Source: Streptomyces sp. Y2F8-2 (GTDB lineage: Bacteria > Actinomycetota > Actinomycetes > Streptomycetales > Streptomycetaceae). Taken from it: a stretch of 64,000 nt of DNA. Shown here piece by piece: positions 17,213 through 26,823 of this stretch. Under the pieces are notes generated by a model. That model saw nothing but the letters and a program-made list of their open reading frames with translations. It did not search any database and was not told the origin of the DNA. The stretch covers positions 930,001-994,000 of the forward strand of contig NZ_BNGS01000002.1 of assembly GCF_014905555.1 (NCBI RefSeq), written 5' to 3'. Position numbers and translations under genes: made by a program. Position 1 is the stretch's first letter, and every line of letters starts with the position of its first letter.

Positions 17213-17326
17213 GCCAAAACCCTAGATCGAGTGACGGCCGAACGGGCACCCGAGGGCCTCCATAAGGCGCAGGTCACACCTGATCCGCACCCGGAGGTCC
17301 GTCCGGATTCCAAACGGTGGGGGGCG

Positions 17327-17932
17327 TCAGACCGTCCACGTCGACTCCAGCTCCACGATGTCCCCGGTGAGCGCCGCGACGTCCGCCTCCGTCTGTGCCC
17401 GCAGCGCCAGCCGCTCCACGCGCTCCTCCCGGTACTTGCCGTGCTCCGCCGCCGACTGCCACATGGACAGGATCAGGAACTCATGGCCCGGCGCCTCCCC
17501 GAAGAGTCCGCGGATCATGCCGGGTGAACCCGCCATGGCCGGGTTCCATACCTTCTCCTGCATCAGCGCGAAGTGCTCGGCGCGCTCCTCGTGGACCCGG
17601 CAGTGCGCGACACGCACCAGGTCGGCGTCGGTGAAGCGGGGCTCGAAGCCGGTTTTCACATCGAAGCGGTGGTCGAAGAGCCGGACCTGCTGATCCTTGA
17701 ACGTGCCCGCCTGCGCGGCTGCCAGCCTGTCGTGCGAGCGCGCCATGAACGAGTCGTAGAAGGCGCGGCTCTCCCAGAACGCGAAGATGTGCGCCACGCC
17801 GGGCCTGACCCGGCTGAAACCCCCGCCCTGTCCCCGGAAGCCCGGCTCCCCCAGAAGCCCCGCCCACTTTCGCTGCCCCCGTTCGAAACCGCGGCGGTCG
17901 ACCACGGTGCAGCGAATCCACTTGACCAGCAC
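17327..17932 (-). CDS. YdbC/ABM-like two-domain protein (DUF4937-type)
   Basis: The protein has 201 residues and two ferredoxin-like halves. The N-terminal half (WIRCTVVDRRGFERGQRKW, then HIFAFWESRAFYDSFM) resembles the YdbC/DUF4937 family. The C-terminal half (RVAHCRVHEERAEHFALMQEKVW, then EFLILSMWQSAAEHGKYREERV) resembles antibiotic-biosynthesis-monooxygenase domains. No catalytic role can be assigned. It starts at GTG 17932 and is divergent from the TerD gene. Confidence 0.7.
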   Translation of the reverse strand: MLVKWIRCTVVDRRGFERGQRKWAGLLGEPGFRGQGGGFSRVRPGVAHIFAFWESRAFYDSFMARSHDRLAAAQAGTFKDQQVRLFDHRFDVKTGFEPRFTDADLVRVAHCRVHEERAEHFALMQEKVWNPAMAGSPGMIRGLFGEAPGHEFLILSMWQSAAEHGKYREERVERLALRAQTEADVAALTGDIVELESTWTV

Positions 17933-18084
17933 CGCGCCATCGTAAGGCCAGCTTGCGTGGCGTTGGTCACGCTCACGCGGAGTGCACCCGAGCGAGCGCC
18001 CCGCGCGCGAGGCACAATGGACAACTGGCCCTCATGGAACGGTAGTTCCCACAAGGGCGGATGACAACGGGGAGGGAATGGGAG

Positions 18085-18615
18085 ATGACCGGTCTCAACA
18101 AGGGCATCCGCAAGGTCGAACTGGCTGTGAAGTGGGACCCGAGTCCCTCCGACCAGCCGCCCACCGACCTCGACATCGTGGCCGCGACCTATCTGGCGGA
18201 TGATCCCTATGGGGCCCCCGCCTATGTGGTGCACTTCGACAGCCGCTCCCCCGACGGCACGATCTACCTCAACCGCGACAGCCTGGACGGCAAGGGCTTC
18301 GGCTGGGACGAGGTCATGACCGTGGAGCTGTACCGGCTCGACAGCCGGTACGCGCGCGTCGTGGTCGGCGTCACCATCCAGCAACGAACCGGGCACAGGA
18401 CGTTCGTCGGCGTCCTGAACCCGGCGCTGCGGGTCCGCGAGGACTACACCGTGCTCGCCGAGGACGACTTCGGGGGCGTCCTCGGCGCCACATCGGCGAG
18501 GGTCGCGGAGTTCGTGCGCGACTCCTCCGGGGAGTGGACGTTCCACCCGGGCGTCCACGGCTTCGACACGGACCCGGAGGGCTTCGCCCGGGTCATGGGC
18601 CGGCCGCTCTCCTAG
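18085..18615 (+). CDS. TerD family protein
   Basis: The protein has 176 residues. It shows the TerD pattern: KVELAVKWDPS, DLDIVAATYLADD, an acidic segment DGTIYLNRDSLDGKGFGWDE, then GVTIQQRTGHRTFVGVLNPALRV. TerD domains bind calcium through such acidic residues and occur in tellurite/stress-response systems, and Streptomyces carry many copies. The start at 18085 has GGGAGGGA upstream; the earlier in-frame ATG at 18061 is less likely. A long hairpin follows. Confidence 0.85.
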   Translation: MTGLNKGIRKVELAVKWDPSPSDQPPTDLDIVAATYLADDPYGAPAYVVHFDSRSPDGTIYLNRDSLDGKGFGWDEVMTVELYRLDSRYARVVVGVTIQQRTGHRTFVGVLNPALRVREDYTVLAEDDFGGVLGATSARVAEFVRDSSGEWTFHPGVHGFDTDPEGFARVMGRPLS

Positions 18616-18627
18616 AGCCTGTGCACG

Positions 18628-18666
18628 CCGAAGGGCGGCACGACCACCGGTCGTGCCGCCCTTCGG
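18628..18666. terminator. Bidirectional terminator between terD-like gene and nrdJ
   Basis: An 18-bp perfect stem, CCGAAGGGCGGCACGACC (18628-18645) with its complement at 18649-18666 and a 3-nt loop, lies between two convergent genes. It ends 8 bp from the nrdJ stop codon. Confidence 0.9.
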
Positions 18667-18673
18667 GTGTCGG

Positions 18674-21562
18674 TCAGCTGCAGCCGCTCGTCGAGCCGCA
18701 GCCCTCGCAGATGTAGCAGGAGCCCGCCCGCTGCATCTTCGTGCCGCAGGAGAAGCACAGCGGGGCGTCCGCCTGGATGCCCAGCTGCATCTCCACCAGC
18801 TCGGCGCTGGTGTGCGCCTGCTGCGGGGCCGGCTTGGCCGCGGCGGACTCCGTCCTCGGCGTGGCGACCGCCTTCAGCTCCTGGGTCCGCGGGGCCGACT
18901 GGGCCAGGCCCTCGACGTCGACCTCCTCGTCGTCGATCGGCTCGTAGGAGCCGGTCTCCAGGTGGCGCTGACGCTCCTCGGCGGAGTGGATGCCGAGCGC
19001 CGAGCGCGTCTCGAAGGGCAGGAAGTCCAGCGCCAGACGGCGGAAGATGTAGTCGACGATCGACTGCGCCATCCGCACGTCCGGGTCGTCCGTCATACCG
19101 GCCGGCTCGAAGCGCATGTTGGTGAACTTGGAGACGTACGTCTCCAGCGGCACGCCGTACTGCAGGCCCACCGAGACGGCGATGGAGAAGGCGTCCATCA
19201 TGCCCGCGAGGGTCGAGCCCTGCTTGGACATCTTCAGGAAGACCTCGCCGAGACCGTCGTCCGGGTAGGAGTTGGCGGTCATGTAGCCCTCGGCGCCGCC
19301 GACGGTGAAGGAGGTGGTGATGCCGGGACGGCCCTTCGGGAGGCGCTTGCGGACCGGGCGGTACTCGACGACCTTCTCGACCGTCGGCTCCGCGGCGGGC
19401 TGCTCGGCCGGCTTCTCGGCGCTCTCCTTCTTCTTGGCGGAGAGGGGCTGGCCGACCTTGCAGTTGTCGCGGTAGATCGCGAGCGCCTTGATGCCCAGCT
19501 TCCAGGCCTCGAAGTAGATCTCCTCGACGTCCTCGACGGTGGCCGACTCGGGCATGTTGACCGTCTTGGAGATGGCGCCGGAGATCCACGGCTGGATCGC
19601 GGCCATCATGCGGACGTGGCCCATCGGGGAGATGGCGCGCTCGCCCATGGCGCAGTCGAAGACCTCGTAGTGCTCCGGCTTGAGGCCCGGCGCGTCGATC
19701 ACATTGCCGTGCTCGGCGATGTGGGCGACGATCGCCTCGATCTGCTCCTCCTGGTAGCCGAGGCGGCGCAGCGCCTGCGGCACGGTGCCGTTGACGATCT
19801 GCATCGAGCCGCCGCCGACCAGCTTCTTGAACTTGACCAGCGCCAGGTCCGGCTCGACACCGGTGGTGTCGCAGCCCATGGCGAGACCGATGGTGCCGGT
19901 CGGGGCGAGGACGGACGCCTGGGAGTTGCGGAATCCGTTCTTCTCGCCGATCCGCAGCACGTCCTGCCAGGCCTCGGTGGCCGCGGCCCACACCGGGGTG
20001 TCCAGGTCGTCCATGCGGACGGCGGTGGCGTTGGCGTCGGAGTGCTGCTTCATGACGCGCAGGTGCGCCTGCTCGTTGCGGGCGTAGCCGTCGTACGGGC
20101 CGACGACCGCGGCGAGTTCGGCGGAGCGGCGGTAGGCGGTGCCGGTCATCAGGGAGGTGATGGCACCGGCGAGGGCGCGGCCGCCGTCGGAGTCGTAGGC
20201 GTGGCCGGTCGCCATGAGCAGGGCGCCGAGGTTGGCGTAGCCGATGCCGAGCTGGCGGAAGGCGCGGGTGTTCTCGCCGATCTTCTGGGTCGGGAAGTCC
20301 GCGAAGCAGATCGAGATGTCCATCGCGGTGATGACCAGCTCGACGACCTTCGAGAAGCGCTCGACGTCGAAGGACTGGTTGCCCTTGCCGTCGTCCTTCA
20401 GGAACTTCATCAGGTTCAGCGAGGCGAGGTTGCAGGACGTGTTGTCCAGGTGCATGTACTCGCTGCACGGGTTCGAGCCGTTGATACGGCCGGACTCCGG
20501 GCACGTGTGCCAGTGGTTGATCGTGTCGTCGTACTGGATGCCCGGGTCGGCGCAGGCCCAGGCGGCCTCGGCCATCTTGCGGAACAGGGTCTTGGCGTCG
20601 ACCTCCTCGATGACCTCGCCGGTCATACGGGCGCGCAGGCCGAACTTCTCGCCGTTCTCGACGGCCTTCATGAAGGTGTCGTTGACGCGGACCGAGTTGT
20701 TGGCGTTCTGGTACTGGACGGAGGTGATGTCCTCGCCGCCGAGGTCCATGTCGAAGCCCGCGTCGCGCAGGGCGCGGATCTTCTCCTCCTCCTTCACCTT
20801 GGTCTCGATGAAGTCCTCGACGTCCGGGTGGTCGACGTCCAGGATGACCATCTTGGCGGCGCGGCGGGTGGCGCCGCCCGACTTGATCGTTCCTGCGGAG
20901 GCGTCGGCGCCGCGCATGAAGGAGACCGGGCCGGAGGCGTTGCCGCCGGAGGAGAGCAGTTCCTTGGAGGAACGGATGCGGGAGAGGTTCAGGCCGGCGC
21001 CGGAGCCGCCCTTGAAGATCATGCCCTCTTCCTTGTACCAGTCGAGGATCGACTCCATGGAGTCGTCGACGGACAGGATGAAGCAGGCGGAGACCTGCTG
21101 GGGCTGGGCCGTGCCGACGTTGAACCAGACGGGGCTGTTGAAGCTGAAGATCTGGTGCAGGAGGGCGTACGCCAGCTCGTGCTCGAAGATCTCCGCGTCG
21201 GCGGGCGAGGCGAAGTACTTGTGGTCCTCGCCGGCCTTCCGGTAGGTCTTCACGATGCGGTCGATCAGCTGCTTGAGGCTGGTCTCGCGCTGGGGGGTGC
21301 CGACGGCACCGCGGAAGTACTTGCTGGTGACGATGTTGACCGCGTTCACCGACCAGAACTCGGGGAACTCGACGCCACGCTGCTCGAAGTTGACCGAGCC
21401 GTCGCGCCAGTTGGTCATGACGACGTCACGGCGCGCCCACTCGACCTCGTCGTACGGGTGCACGCCCGGGGTCGTGTGGATGCGCTCGATACGCAGCCCC
21501 TTGGTCGCCTTGGCGCCCTTCGCTCGGGAACCTCGTGCCGGACCGCTCGCCGTCTCTGTCAT
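18674..21562 (-). CDS. nrdJ: Vitamin B12-dependent (class II) ribonucleoside-diphosphate reductase
   Basis: The protein has 962 residues, the usual length for the actinobacterial NrdJ enzyme. It has the class II core motif NGSNPCSEYMHLD, LAPTGTIGLAMGCDTTGVEPD, and a C-terminal cysteine region (CFSCGTKMQRAGSCYICEGCG) typical of the redox-active tail. It uses adenosylcobalamin to make deoxynucleotides without oxygen. The start at 21562 (MTETASGPARG) follows GGGAGGCGGC. nrdR lies 147 bp upstream on the same strand, so the two form the nrdRJ operon, controlled by the NrdR boxes at 22378-22426. No B12 riboswitch is visible. Confidence 0.96.
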   Translation of the reverse strand: MTETASGPARGSRAKGAKATKGLRIERIHTTPGVHPYDEVEWARRDVVMTNWRDGSVNFEQRGVEFPEFWSVNAVNIVTSKYFRGAVGTPQRETSLKQLIDRIVKTYRKAGEDHKYFASPADAEIFEHELAYALLHQIFSFNSPVWFNVGTAQPQQVSACFILSVDDSMESILDWYKEEGMIFKGGSGAGLNLSRIRSSKELLSSGGNASGPVSFMRGADASAGTIKSGGATRRAAKMVILDVDHPDVEDFIETKVKEEEKIRALRDAGFDMDLGGEDITSVQYQNANNSVRVNDTFMKAVENGEKFGLRARMTGEVIEEVDAKTLFRKMAEAAWACADPGIQYDDTINHWHTCPESGRINGSNPCSEYMHLDNTSCNLASLNLMKFLKDDGKGNQSFDVERFSKVVELVITAMDISICFADFPTQKIGENTRAFRQLGIGYANLGALLMATGHAYDSDGGRALAGAITSLMTGTAYRRSAELAAVVGPYDGYARNEQAHLRVMKQHSDANATAVRMDDLDTPVWAAATEAWQDVLRIGEKNGFRNSQASVLAPTGTIGLAMGCDTTGVEPDLALVKFKKLVGGGSMQIVNGTVPQALRRLGYQEEQIEAIVAHIAEHGNVIDAPGLKPEHYEVFDCAMGERAISPMGHVRMMAAIQPWISGAISKTVNMPESATVEDVEEIYFEAWKLGIKALAIYRDNCKVGQPLSAKKKESAEKPAEQPAAEPTVEKVVEYRPVRKRLPKGRPGITTSFTVGGAEGYMTANSYPDDGLGEVFLKMSKQGSTLAGMMDAFSIAVSVGLQYGVPLETYVSKFTNMRFEPAGMTDDPDVRMAQSIVDYIFRRLALDFLPFETRSALGIHSAEERQRHLETGSYEPIDDEEVDVEGLAQSAPRTQELKAVATPRTESAAAKPAPQQAHTSAELVEMQLGIQADAPLCFSCGTKMQRAGSCYICEGCGSTSGCS

Positions 21563-21709
21563 GCCGCCTCCCTGTACGGGCGAAAACGCCCTGAAGTGCC
21601 CTTTTCTTCCCATGGCACGGTGTTGTGTCTGCTTGTCACGCGCGTCCTGCGGGCGCGCGTGACGGGTCTGTGTGCGCCGCCGACGGGGCCGACCGGGTCG
21701 GCCCGTCCG

Positions 21710-22270
21710 TCAGTCGGCGGCGGTGGCGGGCAGGAGGGCGTCGGCCGCCCCTCCGGACCCGCGATCGGTTCCCTGGCGCTCCGCGTCAGTGATCTCGTGG
21801 TCGTCTTCGTCCACGGCGGTGCGCTCCCGCTGCTGCCTGAGTTCCGCGATGGCGGCCTCGAAGTCCTCCAGCGAGTCGAACGCCCGGTAGACGGACGCGA
21901 ACCGCAGGTAGGCGACGAGGTCGAGCTCCTGCAAGGGGCCGAGTATGGCCAGACCCACGTCGTGGGTGGTCAGCTCGGCGCTCCCGGTGGCCCGCACGGC
22001 CTCCTCGACCCGCTGGCCGAGCTGGGCGAGTGCGTCCTCGGTGACAGGCCGCCCCTGGCATGCCTTGCGCACGCCGTTGATGACCTTGGTACGACTGAAG
22101 GGCTCGGTGACTCCGGACCGCTTGACCACCATCAGCGAACAGGTCTCCACGGTCGTGAATCGACGGGAGCAGTCGGGGCACTGGCGGCGCCTGCGGATCG
22201 ACGTGCCGTCGTCGGTCGTACGACTGTCGACGACGCGGCTGTCGGGGTGCCTGCAGAAGGGGCAGTGCAT
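21710..22270 (-). CDS. nrdR: Transcriptional repressor NrdR
   Basis: The protein has 186 residues. The zinc ribbon [17 protein letters not shown] with CPDCSRRF is complete (four cysteines), and an ATP-cone domain follows ([24 protein letters not shown]). The last 35 residues are an acidic, variable tail that lengthens it beyond the usual 150-160. NrdR senses ATP/dATP and represses ribonucleotide reductase genes. It is the first gene of the nrdRJ operon and should autoregulate through the boxes directly upstream. Confidence 0.96.
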   Translation of the reverse strand: MHCPFCRHPDSRVVDSRTTDDGTSIRRRRQCPDCSRRFTTVETCSLMVVKRSGVTEPFSRTKVINGVRKACQGRPVTEDALAQLGQRVEEAVRATGSAELTTHDVGLAILGPLQELDLVAYLRFASVYRAFDSLEDFEAAIAELRQQRERTAVDEDDHEITDAERQGTDRGSGGAADALLPATAAD

Positions 22271-22377
22271 GGCTCCATCCCTCCTTTTCAGCACGACGCA
22301 TAGACCTCATGGGTCTCACCGGCCCCACGAAGCAGCCACAAGCATAGGCGATCTCGGTGACCACGAAGACCGGGGGG

Positions 22378-22426
22378 ACCACAACTTGTGGGTCACTACT
22401 GCAATCCAACCACTACATCTAGCGAT
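22378..22426 (-). promoter_or_regulatory. Paired NrdR boxes of the nrdRJ promoter
   Basis: Two imperfect palindromes, CCACAACTTGTGG (22379-22391) and CACTACATCTAGCG (22411-22424), have centres about 32 bp apart. That is three helical turns, the known arrangement of NrdR box pairs. They lie about 110-155 bp upstream of nrdR. Confidence 0.7.
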
Positions 22427-22715
22427 TGGCTCGTACATTCGGCGGCGACACGCAAACCGAGGCCGTCTTGGCATGTGCCGCACGGTCATACCCATTCGGG
22501 CCATGCACGGATACGGTGGACGCCACATGGAGAAGCGGGGCTGATACCCGGCCTGCGGTGCGTCGGATGGCAGACTGGGCGCCGTCCGTGGCGGCCCACA
22601 AGGCCCTCGCCCCGGCGGTGAAGAGTACAGCAGGGGACACTTCCGCCCAGCGGAAGCGGCGTCGGCTCAATACACCCGGAGACCTGATCACGTCAGGCAA
22701 TTCCCGGTTTTTCAC

Positions 22716-22731
22716 TCGAACGTGTGTTTGG
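22716..22731 (+). promoter_or_regulatory. LexA SOS box
   Basis: TCGAACGTGTGTTTGG matches the actinobacterial SOS box TCGAAC-N4-GTTCGA with a perfect left half and a degenerate right half. It is 63 bp before the lexA start, fitting autorepression. Confidence 0.8.
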
Positions 22732-22794
22732 CGCAACCTTTCGAAAGCAACTACCGTTGTGCTGCACGGGAGACCATCGAGAGGGGCCGACGAC

Positions 22795-23574
22795 GTGACC
22801 ACCACCGCAGACAGTGCCACCATCACTGCCCAGGACCGCTCCCAGGGCCGACTCGAGCCGGTGCATGCCATGAACGAAGCCACGAGCCCTGAGGGGCCGA
22901 AGAGGTCCCTGCCCGGCCGACCTCCAGGCATCCGGGCGGACAGCTCCGGGCTGACCGAGCGGCAGCGCCGGGTGATCGAGGTCATCCGGGACTCGGTACA
23001 GCGGCGCGGCTACCCGCCGTCGATGCGGGAGATCGGCCAGGCCGTCGGCCTCTCCAGCACCTCATCGGTCGCTCACCAGCTGATGGCACTGGAGCGCAAG
23101 GGTTTCCTGCGCCGTGACCCGCACCGTCCGCGCGCCTACGAGGTGCGCGGCTCCGACCAGGCGTCCTCCGTGCAGCCCACCGACACCGCGGGCAAGCCCG
23201 CCGCGTCGTACGTCCCCCTGGTCGGCCGGATCGCGGCCGGTGGCCCGATCCTCGCCGAGGAGTCGGTCGAGGACGTCTTCCCGCTCCCGAGGCAGCTCGT
23301 CGGTGACGGTGAGCTCTTCGTCCTGAAGGTCGTCGGCGACTCCATGATCGAGGCAGCGATCTGTGACGGCGACTGGGTAACGGTCCGCCGCCAGCCCGTC
23401 GCGGAGAACGGTGACATCGTCGCCGCGATGCTCGACGGCGAGGCCACCGTGAAGCGGTTCAAGCGCGAGGACGGCCACGTCTGGCTGCTGCCGCACAACT
23501 CCGCGTACCAGCCGATCCCGGGCGACGAGGCGACGATCCTCGGCAAGGTGGTGGCGGTACTGCGGCGGGTGTGA
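22795..23574 (+). CDS. lexA: SOS-response repressor and protease LexA
   Basis: The protein has 259 residues. The winged-helix domain ([30 protein letters not shown]) starts near residue 60 after a Streptomyces-type N-terminal extension. The autocleavage site lies in GRIAAGGPI (Ala-Gly), and the catalytic residues are Ser in GDSMIEA and Lys in ATVKRFK. It represses DNA repair genes until RecA filaments trigger self-cleavage. The GTG at 22795 gives the length usual in Streptomyces; longer in-frame starts run through the SOS box. Confidence 0.96.
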   Translation: MTTTADSATITAQDRSQGRLEPVHAMNEATSPEGPKRSLPGRPPGIRADSSGLTERQRRVIEVIRDSVQRRGYPPSMREIGQAVGLSSTSSVAHQLMALERKGFLRRDPHRPRAYEVRGSDQASSVQPTDTAGKPAASYVPLVGRIAAGGPILAEESVEDVFPLPRQLVGDGELFVLKVVGDSMIEAAICDGDWVTVRRQPVAENGDIVAAMLDGEATVKRFKREDGHVWLLPHNSAYQPIPGDEATILGKVVAVLRRV

Positions 23575-23582
23575 CCCTCCGC

Positions 23583-23646
23583 GGCGGGCGCACGGACGCC
23601 CGCCCCTGATCCGGGCCCCGGGACCCCTGCGCCGGTTCCGGGGCCC
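23583..23646 (+). terminator. Tandem hairpins after lexA
   Basis: GGCGGGCG (23583-23590) pairs with CGCCCGCC (23597-23604) 8 bp after the stop codon. A second stem pairs GGGCCCCGG (23613-23621) with CCGGGGCCC (23638-23646). Confidence 0.65.
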
Positions 23647-23846
23647 CATGCTGTCCGCGGCCGGGCACGCCGCGCACTCCGCCTTCCCTTCACCACCACT
23701 GCGCCGGCGCGCACCGCATTCATCCCTCCCCGCCTCCCCGCCTCCCCGCCGCCGCGACGGCGCGACGGCCCGGGGCCCCGCCGCCACTGCGCCGACGCAT
23801 GGCCCGGCCCTCGCCGGCGCTGGGGGCGACGCACGCGGACGGGGAG

Positions 23847-25820
23847 CTACGCTCCCTGAGCCTTCGCCGCGGCGTCGATCGCCGCCAGGGACTTCCGGAC
23901 CTGGTTGCGGTCCGTCGTGTACCAGAAGTCGGGCAGGGACGCCTTCAGATAGCCGCCGTAGCGGGCCGTGGCGAGCCGCTGGTCCAGGACGGCGACGACA
24001 CCTCTGTCGCCTGACGCCCGTACGAGTCGGCCGGCGCCCTGTGCCATCAACAGCGCGGCGTGCGTGGCCGCGACGGCCATGAAGCCATTGCCCCCGGCTT
24101 CCTCGACGGCCTTCTGCCGGGCGCTCATCACCGGGTCGTCGGGGCGCGGGAAGGGGATCTTGTCCATGACGACCAGCTGGCAGCTGGGCCCGGGGACGTC
24201 GACGCCCTGCCAGAGCGACAGTGTGCCGAACAGGCACGTCCTCGGGTCCGCCGCGAAGTTCTTGATCAGCTCCCCCAGGGTCTCCTCGCCCTGGAGAAGG
24301 ATCGGGAACTCGGGGATACGGGTGCGCAGCTCCTCCGCGGCGAGCTGAGCGGCCCGCATCGACGAGAACAAGCCCAGGGCGCGGCCACCGGCCGCCTGGA
24401 TCAGCTCCGTCAGCTCGTCCAGCATGTCCGTGCGCTCGCCGTCCCGCGCGGGGCGTGACAGGTGCTTCGCGACATACAGGATGCCCTGCTTCGGATAGTC
24501 GAAGGGGGATCCGACATCCACCCCCTTCCACTTCGGCACGTCGTCGCCCTCCGTGCCCTCGGGGGCCAGTCCCAGGGACGCCCCGACGCCGTTGAAGTCG
24601 CCGCCCAGCTTCAGGGTGGCGGAGGTGAGGACGACCGAGCGGTCCGCGAACAGCTTCTCCCGCAGCAGTCCCGACACCGACATGGGGGCCACACGCAGGG
24701 AGGCACCGAAGCGGTCATGGCGCTCGTACCAGACGACGTCCCACTCGGAGCCGTTGGTGACCCGCTCCGCCACGTCGTGCACGCTCTCCACGGAGGCCAG
24801 CGCCTGCTTGCGCACCGCGTCCTCGTCCTGGACGGACTTGTCGCGGGTGGCGCCGATCGCGGAGATCACCGTGCGGCAGGCGTCGCGCAGCGCCATCAGT
24901 GCGTAGGCGAGGTCCTCCGGAATCTCCTCCAGACGGCCGGGCAGGGCCAGCTCCATCAGCCGCTCGAAGCCCTCGGCCGCGGTCTGGAGCTGGTCGGCGG
25001 CCTTCTCGTTGACGAGTTTCGCCGCGCGGCGCACCGCACGGTTGACCTGGCCGGGGGTGAGCTCTCCGGTGGCGACGCCCGTCACCCGGGAGACCAGCTC
25101 GTGGGCCTCGTCGACGATCAACACCTCGTGCTGCGGGAGGACCGGGGCGCCCTCGATGGCGTCGATCGCGAGCAGCGCGTGGTTGGTGACGACGACCTCG
25201 GCGAGCTTGGCCCGCTCACGGGCCGTCTCGGCGAAGCACTCGGCGCCGTACGCGCACTTCGAGGCGCCCAGGCACTCCCGGGACGACACGGACACCTGGG
25301 CCCAGGCGCGGTCGGAGACGCCGGGGGTGAGGTCGTCGCGGTCGCCGCTCTCCGTCTCCTGGGACCAGTCGCGCAGCCGCAGCAGGTCCTGGCCCAGCTT
25401 GCTGGTGGGCGCCGCGGCCTCGAACTGGTCGAAGAGGCCGTCCTCCTCGTCCTGCGGCACGCCCTCGTGCAGTCGGTGCAGGCACAGGTAGTTCGACCGG
25501 CCCTTGAGCATGGCGAACTCCGGGCGGCGGCGCAGCAGCGGGTGCAGCGCCTCCACCGTGCGCGGCAGGTCCCGCTCGACGAGCTGCCGCTGCAGCGCCA
25601 GGGTGGCGGTCGCCACGACCACGCGCTCCCCGTGCGCGAGCGCGGGCACCAGATAGCCCAGCGACTTTCCGGTGCCGGTGCCGGCCTGGACCAGCAGATG
25701 GGAGCCGTCGTCGATCGCCTCCGCGACGGCCTGGGCCATGGCCACCTGGCCGGGGCGCTCCGTGCCGCCGACGGCTGCGACGGCTGCATGGAGGAGTTCG
25801 GGGAGTGAGGGCTTCGTCAT
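23847..25820 (-). CDS. ATP-dependent DNA helicase, DinG/XPD type
   Basis: The protein has 657 residues. Motifs in order are QAGTGTGKSLGYL (Walker A, near 46), a probable iron-sulfur region with cysteines near 115 and 180-205 (ECLGASKCAYGAECF), VVTNHALLAID, DEAHELV (near 240), a C-terminal helicase domain with SLWQGVDVPG, and QGAGRLVRASGDRG (motif VI). This matches DinG/YoaA-type 5'-3' helicases that resolve R-loops and damaged replication structures. It is transcribed alone. No SOS box was seen upstream despite lexA being next door. Confidence 0.9.
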   Translation of the reverse strand: MTKPSLPELLHAAVAAVGGTERPGQVAMAQAVAEAIDDGSHLLVQAGTGTGKSLGYLVPALAHGERVVVATATLALQRQLVERDLPRTVEALHPLLRRRPEFAMLKGRSNYLCLHRLHEGVPQDEEDGLFDQFEAAAPTSKLGQDLLRLRDWSQETESGDRDDLTPGVSDRAWAQVSVSSRECLGASKCAYGAECFAETARERAKLAEVVVTNHALLAIDAIEGAPVLPQHEVLIVDEAHELVSRVTGVATGELTPGQVNRAVRRAAKLVNEKAADQLQTAAEGFERLMELALPGRLEEIPEDLAYALMALRDACRTVISAIGATRDKSVQDEDAVRKQALASVESVHDVAERVTNGSEWDVVWYERHDRFGASLRVAPMSVSGLLREKLFADRSVVLTSATLKLGGDFNGVGASLGLAPEGTEGDDVPKWKGVDVGSPFDYPKQGILYVAKHLSRPARDGERTDMLDELTELIQAAGGRALGLFSSMRAAQLAAEELRTRIPEFPILLQGEETLGELIKNFAADPRTCLFGTLSLWQGVDVPGPSCQLVVMDKIPFPRPDDPVMSARQKAVEEAGGNGFMAVAATHAALLMAQGAGRLVRASGDRGVVAVLDQRLATARYGGYLKASLPDFWYTTDRNQVRKSLAAIDAAAKAQGA

Positions 25821-25964
25821 AGCGCGACCACCCTACGGTGCGGCACTGACAAACGGGCGCCGCATCCCTCGGCGCATGGAAGGCTCATGTGTGGTGCGGG
25901 GGTGCCGGGGTGGTGTGATGCGGGACGAGCATCGTTACTCACAGTGATGACGCTGCGGAGGACG

Positions 25965-26753
25965 CTAAAGCAGATGGCGCAGGGCCCGGTCCCGGACCAT
26001 CAGGGCGGCCCGCTTGTCGGGCAGGTCGATCTCGGCGGAGAACCGGAAGCCGGCGCTCAGGAACGCGGCGACGGAGGGCGTGTTGCGCAGATCGGGTTCG
26101 GCGACGACGCGAGCGCAGGAGGGACGCCGGTCGAGGACGAGGTCGGCGACGCAGCGGAGCAGTGCGGAGCCGAGGCCGCGCCCGCGGTCGGCGACACCGC
26201 CGATGAGGAGGTGGACTCCGGTGTCATGGGGACGGGCGGGGTAGTTGCGGGCCAGGGGGTCGAGGTCCGCGCGGTAGATCTCCCAGTAGCTCATGGGGGT
26301 GCCGTCCAGCACGCCGAGGCAGGGGACACTGCGTCCGTCACCGGCCAGTTGGGCGCGCAGGTGCCGCTCGGTGACCGATGCGTCTCCGGCGAGTTCCCAG
26401 AAGACCGCCACGGCGGGGTCGTTCATCCAGCGAACGATCAGCGGGAGATCGCGGCCGAGGTGGACCGGCACGAGGTGGAAGACACCCACGGGGGTGGACG
26501 TGGCTCCCCAGTCGGCGACATGGTCCAGGAGGTCGTCGTCCGGCGGAGGCTCCGACGTGCCCTGCTCCTCCTGGACGCGGAGCGCCAGGAACTCACCGGG
26601 CAGCCGTAGATCGAGGGTTTCCTCGCAGTCGGGGCCGGAGTCCGGACCGGTGCCGGAGGGAGCGCCGGCTCCCGGGCCCGGGGCGGTGACGGGCTCCACG
26701 GAGGCGGTGCCGGTGTCGGTGCCGGTGCCGGTGCTCGCGTCGGTGGGAGACAC
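25965..26753 (-). CDS. Siderophore acetyltransferase, IucB/AlcB type (GNAT)
   Basis: The protein has 262 residues. After a low-complexity Thr/Gly/Pro leader of about 85 residues comes the IucB/AlcB acyltransferase domain: LIVRWMNDPAVAVFWELAG, SYWEIYRADLDPLARNY, DTGVHLLIGG, RGRGLGSALLR and RVVAEPDLRNTPSVAAFLSAGF. In known pathways this domain acylates an N-hydroxylated amine (hydroxylysine or a diamine) to make hydroxamate groups. It is the third gene of the siderophore unit, 70 bp downstream of the synthetase. The GTG start follows GAGAGGAG. Confidence 0.85.
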   Translation of the reverse strand: MSPTDASTGTGTDTGTASVEPVTAPGPGAGAPSGTGPDSGPDCEETLDLRLPGEFLALRVQEEQGTSEPPPDDDLLDHVADWGATSTPVGVFHLVPVHLGRDLPLIVRWMNDPAVAVFWELAGDASVTERHLRAQLAGDGRSVPCLGVLDGTPMSYWEIYRADLDPLARNYPARPHDTGVHLLIGGVADRGRGLGSALLRCVADLVLDRRPSCARVVAEPDLRNTPSVAAFLSAGFRFSAEIDLPDKRAALMVRDRALRHLL

Positions 26754-26823
26754 GGCGACGCTCCTCTCAGAAGACGGGACGGGTCATGTTCCTCGGGGAT
26801 CAGGGCGGTGCGTGACGGCCAGG

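Larger units (their letters stand above)
22271..22794. other. Divergent nrdR/lexA regulatory region
   Basis: This 524-bp gap holds the NrdR boxes near nrdR and the SOS box near lexA. Between 22440 and 22700 no further gene or structured RNA was recognised; frames reading through into lexA from upstream lack a ribosome binding site. Confidence 0.6.

Noticed and set aside
21563..21709. Possible B12 riboswitch before nrdJ
   Set aside because: Only 147 bp separate nrdR and nrdJ, and no conserved B12-box-like segment was seen; control by the NrdR boxes suffices.
18653..22303. 1216-residue plus-strand frame across nrdJ and nrdR
   Set aside because: Both minus-strand genes have clear family motifs; the plus frame is Val/Leu/Gly-rich shadow sequence.
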